Origin: Bergeyella zoohelcum ATCC 43767
Lineage (GTDB): Bacteria > Bacteroidota > Bacteroidia > Flavobacteriales > Weeksellaceae
Reading direction: 5' to 3'
Length of the DNA stretch: 64,000 nt
Assembly (NCBI RefSeq): GCF_000301075.1
Contig: NZ_JH932293.1
Span: 2,159,053 to 2,223,052, forward strand
Both the position numbers and the translations under genes were made by a program. This document shows, piece by piece, positions 36,676 through 45,253 of the stretch (the stretch's first letter is position 1; each line of letters opens with the position of its first letter). Under the pieces are notes generated by a model. The model ran no database searches, was not told the origin of the DNA, and saw only the letters and a program-made list of their open reading frames with translations.

Positions 36676-39488
36676 TATCTGATAATTACAGAGGTACTAA
36701 ATAATTGTTTACCATCTTTCTCCACGGTAAGCATATATGCTCCTTTTGCCAGCTGTACATAGAACTCTTCCATATTCTTCACTTGATGATTCGTGTACAC
36801 TAGTTTTCCTGAAGCATCAAACATTTTTACCGTAGCTGAATGTACACCTTCTGGCAAACGGACATTCAGGTTCCCTCTGGAAGGGTTAGGATACACAGAA
36901 CGCAATCTGCTCTTATTCACTTCTTCACTGGTAGAAAGTGTAGAGTTTTGGGTGGTCCATACTCCTCTACCATAGGTAGCTGCCAATACTGTTCTGGTGG
37001 ATGGTCTATAGTCTAAATCGGTTACCCTTACATTGCCTAGATTACTCGCATATTGAGCCCAAATAGGGTTCGGACTGGTAAAGTTATTCGTTCCCCAGAT
37101 TCCCATTTCTGTACCTATGATTACTTCATCTGCATCTTCAGCATTTACCAATGCCGTTCTCACAGGCATATCTGGCAAATTTCCATCTTTCTGAAGCCAA
37201 TTATTTCCACCATCGGTAGTATAGTAAATATTATTAATATTATAATTGGTCATCGTAACGATGATATGCTGCTCATCTGTTCCAAACTCAATATCTGAAA
37301 TGGAGCCAATACCTGGCGTATTAAGTACCGTAAAGGTAGGATTAGTACCACCGCCATCTGCCACTCTGATGATTCTCCCTTGGTTGGTTCCTGCATAAAG
37401 TGTAGAACTTCCCACAGCTGAGTATGGAGAGGCTTTAAGATGAGTAATCTGCTCACTTTGCTGTGCCGTAGCTAAAGTCAAAACACGATTGATAAACGGT
37501 GCAGTCTGTGTTCCATTTCCTTGTAACACATTAGGCACTACAAAAATAGAAAGTCCACTTCTGTAAGAGTACATGATATCATTGGTTCTGTCCAGTGCCA
37601 TTTCATTGATAAAATGCCCCATATTTCTATCATTTGGACTTGTGATGAGATTTCTAGCTACCAGCGTATTTCCTTGGGTAAAAATCTTATAGTGAGAATT
37701 GAACACATAGCTGGTAATGAGGTATTCATCTTGGTCATCATAATCTGTGTAGCCTCCATCACCACTTGTAGAAGGGTAATGAGTCAAGAAATTGGCTTGA
37801 GCCAAACTTGGAGTGGAAAGCCAAAAACTTCCATTATCCTGAGCTCCTGCAGATAACTCTTCGTTATTCGTAGTTTTGGTAGGGTTAAGTGCCGCTCTAT
37901 AAATCTGTGTAACATTCAGGCGGTTATTCCTCTTCACAGCACTACTTCCTCCTTGGAAATTATTTTTATTAGGCACATAATACATTCCTCCATCATTCCC
38001 GATGAGCATTTCATTGGTATTCGAAGGATTAAACTCTATGACATGCTGGTCTGCATGAATCACTGGGATATTAAGTCCCACGAGATTGTTATTATTAGAC
38101 CATTTAGTAATCTGCGTCCAAGATTGTCCTCCATTGGTAGATTTAAAAGTATCTATTCCCCCTGCATAGACTGTATTTTGGTCATTCGGGTCCACTTTAA
38201 TTACCAAATCATAGAAATGCTGCCCTCTGGTAAAGTCATTATTGGGAATACCATTATCTGCATCCACAGGTAATGTAACCACTCCCGTGCCTTCTCCACT
38301 ATGGTTCCATGTAGTACCTCCATCAGTAGTTTTAGCTATTCTTACGGGCTCTGCTTGAGATACCCCTTGCATCAAAGCATAGACTACATTAGGATTTTGT
38401 GGAGAGATGGTAAAGTTCACTCTAGCATTTCCATTTCCATTGGTATATACTTGGGTAAAATTGACCCCATCGGTAGATTTAAAAATCTTACCCCCAGAAG
38501 GAAGATTAGAAAATCTAGAAGCCCTTGTACTCACCCATACAGAATTATCTGCTCCTATTTCTATTTGCTGAACAGAATATCCGATGTTAGAAGGGGCATT
38601 GGTATTGGGATTAACAATATTAAAATTATCGTTTTTAGTGAAAGTATTTCCACCATCGGTAGAAACATATAACCCTGACTGATACAATCCTTGCCATCCT
38701 TCGGAGTAGCCTCCACTTACTCCTACGAAGATTTCAGAAGTACCATTTACATTTCTGATTTTGATATCGTTCACGAAGAAATTACCATTTCTTACTGTAT
38801 TGGAGTAAGTAGCAGGAATAGTAAAAATCTGTTGCCAAGTTTGTCCTGCATCGGTAGATTTCCAAATTCCAGAGCCTAAGCCATCTCCCGTTTCCACTTC
38901 TCCTGTTCCCACATACATGGTTTGCGGATTATTCGGGTCAAAGGCTATACAGTGAATAGAAGTACTCGCCCAAAAAGTACTCAGAGGTGTCCACTCATTA
39001 TTAGCATCTGCGGGGTCTTGGTTTACCCAAAGTCCTCCCGTAGCACTTCCAGCAAAAGCTCTTCTTCCTGCAGGGTCATTAGGGTCATAAGCAATGGCTC
39101 TAATTCTTCCTCCTACGGCATAAGGCCCTCTTTCCACCCAAGGCTGATCAAATCCTCTATCAGTAAAATTTCCTGCATTAAGCAATTTTAATCCTGCTTT
39201 TGGGGCGTATTTTCCTCTTTCTATTTCTGTTTTTACTTTCGCTAATTCAGAAAAATAGGTAACCCCCGTAATAGGATCCATGGTTCTTTTATAGTCTTCC
39301 ATATAGTATCTATCTGGAGGGCTCATCAGCTCATCGGCTTTTCTCTCTAATACACTTTTCACCTTGGCATCATGCCTTTGATAATGTTCTTGAAGTTTTT
39401 TCAGTGTCTTTTGCTGTTCTGTTTCCACTTGTGCTGCAACTCCAGCCACCATTCCTACCATGAGGATAGAAGTAATTATTTTATTCAT
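36675..39488 (-). CDS. T9SS-sorted beta-propeller (BNR/VPS10-like) protein
   Basis: 937 residues from the ATG at 39488; an upstream frame start at 39566 is rejected because MNKIITSILMVGMVAG is the signal peptide. Many BNR/sortilin-type repeats are visible (GIWKSTDAGQTWQQ, TDGGTTWNHSG, STNGGQSWTQI, TDGGNNWLQKD). The last ~75 residues are a type A sorting domain for type IX secretion (SVYPNPSRGNLNV through SVIIR). It should be exported and attached to the surface or released. Ligand or enzyme activity is unknown. Confidence 0.88.
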   Translation of the reverse strand: MNKIITSILMVGMVAGVAAQVETEQQKTLKKLQEHYQRHDAKVKSVLERKADELMSPPDRYYMEDYKRTMDPITGVTYFSELAKVKTEIERGKYAPKAGLKLLNAGNFTDRGFDQPWVERGPYAVGGRIRAIAYDPNDPAGRRAFAGSATGGLWVNQDPADANNEWTPLSTFWASTSIHCIAFDPNNPQTMYVGTGEVETGDGLGSGIWKSTDAGQTWQQIFTIPATYSNTVRNGNFFVNDIKIRNVNGTSEIFVGVSGGYSEGWQGLYQSGLYVSTDGGNTFTKNDNFNIVNPNTNAPSNIGYSVQQIEIGADNSVWVSTRASRFSNLPSGGKIFKSTDGVNFTQVYTNGNGNARVNFTISPQNPNVVYALMQGVSQAEPVRIAKTTDGGTTWNHSGEGTGVVTLPVDADNGIPNNDFTRGQHFYDLVIKVDPNDQNTVYAGGIDTFKSTNGGQSWTQITKWSNNNNLVGLNIPVIHADQHVIEFNPSNTNEMLIGNDGGMYYVPNKNNFQGGSSAVKRNNRLNVTQIYRAALNPTKTTNNEELSAGAQDNGSFWLSTPSLAQANFLTHYPSTSGDGGYTDYDDQDEYLITSYVFNSHYKIFTQGNTLVARNLITSPNDRNMGHFINEMALDRTNDIMYSYRSGLSIFVVPNVLQGNGTQTAPFINRVLTLATAQQSEQITHLKASPYSAVGSSTLYAGTNQGRIIRVADGGGTNPTFTVLNTPGIGSISDIEFGTDEQHIIVTMTNYNINNIYYTTDGGNNWLQKDGNLPDMPVRTALVNAEDADEVIIGTEMGIWGTNNFTSPNPIWAQYASNLGNVRVTDLDYRPSTRTVLAATYGRGVWTTQNSTLSTSEEVNKSRLRSVYPNPSRGNLNVRLPEGVHSATVKMFDASGKLVYTNHQVKNMEEFYVQLAKGAYMLTVEKDGKQLFSTSVIIR

Positions 39489-39509
39489 TTTATTATTAAA
39501 TATTGATAG

Positions 39510-39517
39510 CAAATATA
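39510..39517 (-). promoter_or_regulatory. -7 box of the T9SS protein gene
   Basis: TATATTTG on the minus strand, 21 nt before the chosen ATG. The -33 element is TTT at 19 nt. Its position supports the shorter start. Confidence 0.5.
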
Positions 39518-39621
39518 ATGATATTTCATTCAATAAAAATGAGCTCAACATTACTGTCGAACTCATTTTCTGAAAACCTTTTAACTTTTAATAATTTAAA
39601 TCTTTTAATTTTTAAATCTAT

Positions 39622-42480
39622 CTACACATACGCTTCTATTGGTGCACAAGTACAGATAAGGTTTCTATCTCCATACGCATCATCTACTCTAGATACAGAA
39701 GCGAAGAATTTATTCTCTCTCACCCAATCTAAAGGATAAGCTGCTTTTTCACGGCTGTACGGCTTGTCCCAAGTATCCGAAAGAAGTACCTGCTCTGTAT
39801 GTGGTGCATTTTTCATTACATTATTTTTAGCATCCACTTTTCCTGCTACTATTTCTTCAATCTCCTGCTTGATGCTAATTAGAGCGTCTGCAAATCTATC
39901 TATCTCTGCTTTACTTTCAGATTCTGTAGGCTCTATCATGAGGGTTCCTGCCACTGGGAAAGACACCGTAGGTGCGTGGAAGCCATAGTCCATTAATCTC
40001 TTCGCTACATCCCCCACTTCTATTCCTGCTGCTTTGTACTGACGGAAATCCACGATACATTCATGTGCTACTCTACCGTTGGCATTCGCATACAAGATAG
40101 GATAATGCTCTGCTAATCTTTCTTTGAGGTAGTTGGCATTAAGTATCGCATGTTCTGTTGCTTTTTTAAGCCCCTCATTTCCGAGCATTTTAATATAAGC
40201 ATAAGAAATATTGCACACCAACGCCGAGCCGTAAGGTGCTGAAGAAATGGCATCAATAGCATTACTTCCTCCAGTAGCGATATTTGGGTTACTTGGTAAG
40301 AAAGGAACGAGATGCTCTGCCACACAGATAGGCCCTACACCAGGCCCTCCACCTCCGTGAGGGATGGCAAAAGTCTTATGTAAATTGAGGTGACAAACAT
40401 CTGCCCCGATGTTCCCTGGACTGGTAAATCCTACCTGAGCATTCATATTGGCTCCATCCATATACACCTGTCCGCCATGTTGATGGATGAGTTCTGTAAT
40501 TTCACGGATATTGGCATCAAAGAAACCATAAGTAGATGGATAGGTAATCATGGCCGCCGAAAGATTTTCGCTGTGCTGCTCTGCTTTTGCTTTTAAATCT
40601 TCAAAATCAATTTCTCCGTTTTCTAGATTTTTTACCACTACCACTTTCATCCCTGCCATCACTGCAGATGCTGGATTGGTACCGTGTGCCGACTGTGGAA
40701 TGAGGACGATGTTTCTATGCCCTTGCCCATTGGCTTTGTGATACTCTCTGATGACCATAAGCCCTGCATATTCTCCTTGAGCTCCCGAGTTCGGCTGGAG
40801 TGAAGTTCCTGCAAAGCCTGTGATTTTTGCCAAATCTTTTTCTAATTCTTTGAGCATTTCTATATACCCTTGTGCCTGAGCTACTGGTACAAATGGATGT
40901 ACGCTTCCCCATTCTGACCAAGAAAGAGGCAACATCTCTGCAGCGGCATTGAGTTTCATGGTACAAGAACCTAAAGAAATCATGGAGTGCGTAAGCGAAA
41001 GGTCTTTTCTTTCCAGCATTTTGATATATCTCATCAGTTCCGTTTCGGTATGATAAGAGTTAAATACCTCTTCGGTAAGAATTTCATCTGTTCTCAATAC
41101 TTCAGCAGGAAGTGTAAGCTCCTCATTCAGTACCAATTTGAATGCTTGTTTTTGCTTAAAAGAAGCAAAGGCATCCATCAGTTCATTAAGTTTGTCTAAA
41201 GTAGAAGTTTCATTGATAGAAACGCTAATTACCCCTTCGGTAAAATAATTAAGGTTTATTTTTCTGCCCTCCATTATTCTTCTGATGTCCATTTTTTCAT
41301 CTTCATGGACGAAAATTTTCACCGTATCAAAAGAAGGCTCTTCAGCCACCTGATAGCCCAATGCTCCTAAACCTTTAGAAAGGGCATTTACTTTATAATT
41401 AATTTGATTTGCGATGAACTCCAAACCTTTAGGCCCGTGATATACCACATACATAGAAGCCATTACGGCCAATAACACTTGGGCGGTACAGATATTAGAA
41501 GTAGCTTTTTCTCTTTTGATGTGCTGTTCTCTGGTTTGTAGTGCCATACGGAGTGCTCTCTTTCCGTACATATCTTGGGAAACGCCTATGATACGCCCTG
41601 GAATATCTCTCTTGTACGAATCTTTACAAGCAAAAAATGCAGCGTGAGGCCCACCAAATCCCATTGGAATACCGAATCTCTGTGTAGTTCCCACGGCACA
41701 GTCGGCACCCATTTCAGCTGGAGATTTTAGCTTTACCAATGCCAATGGGTCACAAGCTACTGCCACCTGTACATTATTATTTTTATAATTTGCAATGATA
41801 GAAGTATAATCTACCACCGCTCCATTTTTCCCTGGATACTGAAGCAACGCCCCAAAGAAAGCATCATCTAACTGTACAGTCTCATGATTACCGATTACTA
41901 TTTCTATTCCTAAACCATCTGCTTTGGTCTTTAGCACCGCAATGGTTTGTGGCAATACCCAATCTGAAACGAAGAATTTATTTACTTCTGCTTTTTTCTG
42001 CTCTTTGGTTCTATTGGCAAAGAACATATTCATCGCTTCGGAAGCGGCAGTTCCTTCATCGAGGAGGGAAGCATTTGCCAATGCAAAGCCTGTGAGACTG
42101 GCTACAATGGTCTGATAGTTAAGCAAAGCCTCTAATCTCCCCTGGGCAATTTCCGCTTGATAAGGCGTATATGCCGTGTACCAACTTGGATTTTCGAAAA
42201 TATTTCTTTGAATTACTGGCGGTAAGATGGTGCCATGGTATCCGAAACCGATATAGTTATCATACTGAGCATTTTTCTGAGATAAATTCTTAGAATGCTG
42301 AAGCATCTCAAATTCTGACAGAGGTGCCGAAAGCTCTAAATCTTTCTCCAAACGAATAGCCGAAGGAATGGTTTGTTCTAAAAGTTCTTCCACAGATGCC
42401 ACACCTATCTTGCTGAGCATCGCATTTTTGTCATTTTCATTCAATGAAATATGACGATTCACAAATTGAGTAGTATTCAT
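39622..42480 (-). CDS. gcvP: Glycine dehydrogenase (decarboxylating), P-protein
   Basis: 952 residues, the long single-chain P-protein formed from fused P1- and P2-like halves. The PLP lysine is in LNLHKTFAIPHGGGGPG, near residue 700. It decarboxylates glycine and passes the aminomethyl group to the lipoyl H-protein. gcvT and gcvH are not in the window. No glycine riboswitch is visible; a promoter lies close upstream. Confidence 0.96.
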   Translation of the reverse strand: MNTTQFVNRHISLNENDKNAMLSKIGVASVEELLEQTIPSAIRLEKDLELSAPLSEFEMLQHSKNLSQKNAQYDNYIGFGYHGTILPPVIQRNIFENPSWYTAYTPYQAEIAQGRLEALLNYQTIVASLTGFALANASLLDEGTAASEAMNMFFANRTKEQKKAEVNKFFVSDWVLPQTIAVLKTKADGLGIEIVIGNHETVQLDDAFFGALLQYPGKNGAVVDYTSIIANYKNNNVQVAVACDPLALVKLKSPAEMGADCAVGTTQRFGIPMGFGGPHAAFFACKDSYKRDIPGRIIGVSQDMYGKRALRMALQTREQHIKREKATSNICTAQVLLAVMASMYVVYHGPKGLEFIANQINYKVNALSKGLGALGYQVAEEPSFDTVKIFVHEDEKMDIRRIMEGRKINLNYFTEGVISVSINETSTLDKLNELMDAFASFKQKQAFKLVLNEELTLPAEVLRTDEILTEEVFNSYHTETELMRYIKMLERKDLSLTHSMISLGSCTMKLNAAAEMLPLSWSEWGSVHPFVPVAQAQGYIEMLKELEKDLAKITGFAGTSLQPNSGAQGEYAGLMVIREYHKANGQGHRNIVLIPQSAHGTNPASAVMAGMKVVVVKNLENGEIDFEDLKAKAEQHSENLSAAMITYPSTYGFFDANIREITELIHQHGGQVYMDGANMNAQVGFTSPGNIGADVCHLNLHKTFAIPHGGGGPGVGPICVAEHLVPFLPSNPNIATGGSNAIDAISSAPYGSALVCNISYAYIKMLGNEGLKKATEHAILNANYLKERLAEHYPILYANANGRVAHECIVDFRQYKAAGIEVGDVAKRLMDYGFHAPTVSFPVAGTLMIEPTESESKAEIDRFADALISIKQEIEEIVAGKVDAKNNVMKNAPHTEQVLLSDTWDKPYSREKAAYPLDWVRENKFFASVSRVDDAYGDRNLICTCAPIEAYV

Positions 42481-42506
42481 AGAATTTTATGTAATCTAAT
42501 TTTCCG

Positions 42507-42537
42507 TAAAGGTACGAATTGTAAAAAAGATGAGCAA
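42507..42537 (-). promoter_or_regulatory. gcvP promoter
   Basis: On the minus strand TTG (42535-42537), 20 nt, TACCTTTA (42507-42514), one base off the TAnnTTTG consensus. Confidence 0.45.
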
Positions 42538-42584
42538 AATAATTAACTATTGGCTGTTAGCTGTTAAGCACATTCCTCCCCCAG

Positions 42585-42601
42585 CCCCTCCGAAGGAGGG
42601 G
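42585..42601. repeat. GC-rich hairpin beyond the distal array end
   Basis: CCCCTCC and GGAGGGG with a GAA loop, in an otherwise AT-rich gap 50 nt outside the last full CRISPR repeat. It could end array transcription, although no T run follows on the minus strand. Confidence 0.45.
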
Positions 42602-42782
42602 AGCTTATAGTTTCTCAACAAAATATCCTTCTGTGTAAAACCTACATGAAGTTGTGATTACCCTCCAACATGAGAGCAGTTCCAACACCGCTATATGCTT
42701 TGGCTGATGAAATACCGTTGTGATTACCCTCCAACATGAGAGCAGTTCCAACTTGATACACCACTTCTTCATCAAGGAAAAA

Positions 42783-44535
42783 GTTGTGATTACCCTCCAA
42801 ATGCTTTGCATTCATGAGTTCCTTTGAAAAACAAATAAAACTTCACGAATAAAATGAGAGCAGTTCCAACACTTACGAAATCCTCACGATGCTACAGGGC
42901 GTTGTTATTACCCTCCAAATGCTTTGCATTCATGAGTTCCTTTGAAAAAACAATAAAAACTCACGAATAAAATGAGAGCAGTTCCAACGAGAGATTAAGT
43001 GCTGGTAATTACATAATAGTTGTGATTACCCTCCAAATACTTCGTATTCATGAGTTCCTTTGAAAAAACAAATAAAAAGTCACGAATAAAATGAGAGCAG
43101 TTCCAACTTCTTTTTGGAACTTATCTTCTCCATACCTGTTGTTATTACCCTCCAAATACTCTGTATTCATGAGTTCCTTTAAAAACAAATAAAAAACTCA
43201 CGAATAAAATGAGAGCAGTTCCAACTTCTTTTCATTGAAGATATTGATAGAGTGTGTTGTTATTACCCTCCAAACGCTTTGCATTCATGAGTTCCTTTAA
43301 AAACAAATAAAAAACTCACGAATAAAATGAGAGCAGTTCCAACGGAATGTAGAAAGTCGTATGAATATGACCTGTTGTTATTACCCTCCAAATGCTTTGC
43401 ATTCATGAGTTCCTTTGAAAAACAATAAAGACTCACGAATAAAATGAGAGCAGTTCCAACAAGACTTTACGATCCAACGATCGTAGCACAGTTGTGATTA
43501 CTCTCCAAAATGAGAGCAGTTCCAACTCATCATATTCTAGAAACTCCATTTTCCCTGTTGTGATTACCCTCCAAATGCTTTGCATTCATGAGTTCCTTTG
43601 AAAAACAATAAAGACTCACGAATAAAATGAGAGCAGTTCCAACAATATCGCAGATGGATTAGTTATGAATATAGTTGTGATTACCCTCCAAATGCTTTGC
43701 ATTCATGAGTTCCTTTGAAAACAAATAAAAAACTCACGAATAAAATGAGAGCAGTTCCAACCGTTAGAGAATACGATACTCAAAAAAAAGGGTTGTTATT
43801 ACCCTCCAACATGAGAGCAGTTCCAACTATACCATCTCTCCAACAATTTACAGTAGAGTTGTGATTACCCTCCAAATGCTTTGCATTCATGAGTTCCTTT
43901 GAAAAAACAATAAAAACTCACGAATAAAATGAGAGCAGTTCCAACGTGTTGCTGCATGGGAATGTCCTAAGTGGTGTTGTTATTACCCTCCAAATACTCT
44001 GTATTCATGAGTTCCTTTGAAAACAAATAAAAACTTCACGAATAAAATGAGAGCAGTTCCAACGATTTTCAAAGAAAATCTAATCCCGACTTAGTTGTGA
44101 TTACCCTCCAAATGCTTTGCATTCATGAGTTCCTTTGAAAAAACAATAAAAACTCACGAATAAAATGAGAGCAGTTCCAACGTGTTGCTGCATGGGAATG
44201 TCCTAAGTGGTGTTGTTATTACCCTCCAAATACTCTGTATTCATGAGTTCCTTTGAAAACAAATAAAAACTTCACGAATAAAATGAGAGCAGTTCCAACG
44301 ATTTTCAAAGAAAATCTAATCCCGACTTAGTTGTGATTACCCTCCAAATGCTTTGCATTCATGAGTTCCTTTGAAAAAACAATAAAAACTCACGAATAAA
44401 ATGAGAGCAGTTCCAACTAGCTCTTCTGTTATTATATCCCTCCGACAGTTGTGATTACCCTCCAAATGCTTTGCATTCATGAGTTCCTTTAAAAACAAAT
44501 AAAAACTTCACGAATAAAATGAGAGCAGTTCCAAC
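42783..44535 (-). repeat. Long-form (88-nt) CRISPR direct repeats with internal insert
   Basis: Within this span 14 of 16 repeats carry about 52 extra bases between CCTCCAA and AAATGAGAG, the loop of the normal repeat hairpin. The insert has two further hairpins. One pairs ATTCATGA with TCACGAAT, with one G-U. A small one pairs ATGC with GCAT around TTT. In the repeats at 43019, 43138, 43976 and 44212 the small stem is ATAC/GTAT, a compensatory change, and at 43256 it is ACGC/GCAT, which pairs as G-U in the transcript. Long repeats are known from this type VI-B locus; the covariation is my observation. Confidence 0.85.
43858..44329 (-). repeat. Exact 236-bp tandem duplication inside the array
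   Basis: 43858-44093 (two long repeats and two spacers) is followed by an apparently identical 44094-44329. The duplicated spacers start GTGTTGCTGCATGGG and GATTTTCAAAGAAAA. Confidence 0.95.
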
Positions 44536-45195
44536 GTTGGGAGAGAGTTATCTCGCCATCTATTAGTTGTGATTACCCTCCAACATGAGAGCAGTTCCAA
44601 CTAGGACTAGTAAATCTCCTGGTGCAAAAATGTTGTGATTACCCTCCAACATGAGAGCAGTTCCAACATCCCGTTAAAAATTGACAGCTCCTACATAGTT
44701 GTGATTACCCTCCAAAATGAGAGCAGTTCCAACCTTCTCGGTAGATTGGCGGGCATCCCCTTAGTTGTGATTACCCTCCAAAATGAGAGCAGTTCCAACT
44801 ACTGAAGTTCTATATGTACGAGCTCCTGTGTTGTGATTACCCTCCAAAATGAGAGCAGTTCCAACTATGTATGCTTCGGATATTATGGTTTTGGAGTTGT
44901 GATTACCCTCCAAAATGAGAGCAGTTCCAACAAACCAAACCTTTCTAAGGAAGAAATGCTGGTTGTGATTACCCTCCAAAATGAGAGCAGTTCCAACAAC
45001 CTAAGTCTCCTACCCCTCTTATAAAATGTTGTGATTACCCTCCAAAATGAGAGCAGTTCCAACGTGATTTCGTACCGCATTATAACCCAATTCGTTGTGA
45101 TTACCCTCCAAAATGAGAGCAGTTCCAACTTTCATTTTTTAAACCCTTTTTTATCTATTGTTGTGATTACCCTCCAAAATGAGAGCAGTTCCAAC

Positions 45196-45253
45196 CTCAA
45201 TGCTAAAAAATGAGTGTATAAAACTGTCTATCAGGAGTGTAATATCCTATATT
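45196..45253 (-). other. Array leader (58 nt)
   Basis: The gap between the cas13b stop codon and the first repeat. It is AT-rich and contains the weak inverted repeat AGGA-N8-TCCT (45235-45250). I see no TAnnTTTG box and no terminator, so the array may be transcribed from the csx27 promoter. Confidence 0.5.

Larger units (their letters stand above)
42651..45195 (-). CRISPR. Type VI-B CRISPR array, 28 repeats and 27 spacers
   Basis: As written on the plus strand the 36-nt repeat begins GTTGTGATTACCCTCCAA and ends AATGAGAGCAGTTCCAAC. The transcribed sense is the minus strand, as for cas13b. I count 28 repeats, and all 27 spacers are exactly 30 nt. Fourteen repeats are short (36 nt): at 42651, 42717, 43491, 43792 and ten from 44566 to 45160. 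Fourteen are long (87-89 nt): at 42783, 42901, 43019, 43138, 43256, 43374, 43557, 43674, 43858, 43976, 44094, 44212, 44330 and 44448. The last eight repeats on the cas13b side are identical. Repeats at 42901, 43138, 43256, 43374, 43792, 43976 and 44212 start GTTGTTATT; 42651, 42717, 43792, 44566 and 44632 read CAACATG in the middle. A degenerate further repeat end may lie near 42605-42619. Confidence 0.98.

Noticed and set aside
42481-42600. Glycine riboswitch ahead of gcvP
   Set aside because: The leader is too short, and no conserved aptamer helices could be found.
44761-45213. Open frames on both strands across the CRISPR array
   Set aside because: They translate repeat units (LEGNHN, ITLQNESSSN) and follow the 66-nt period; they are not genes.
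45196-45253. tracrRNA in the leader
   Set aside because: No anti-repeat is present, and type VI-B effectors do not need one.
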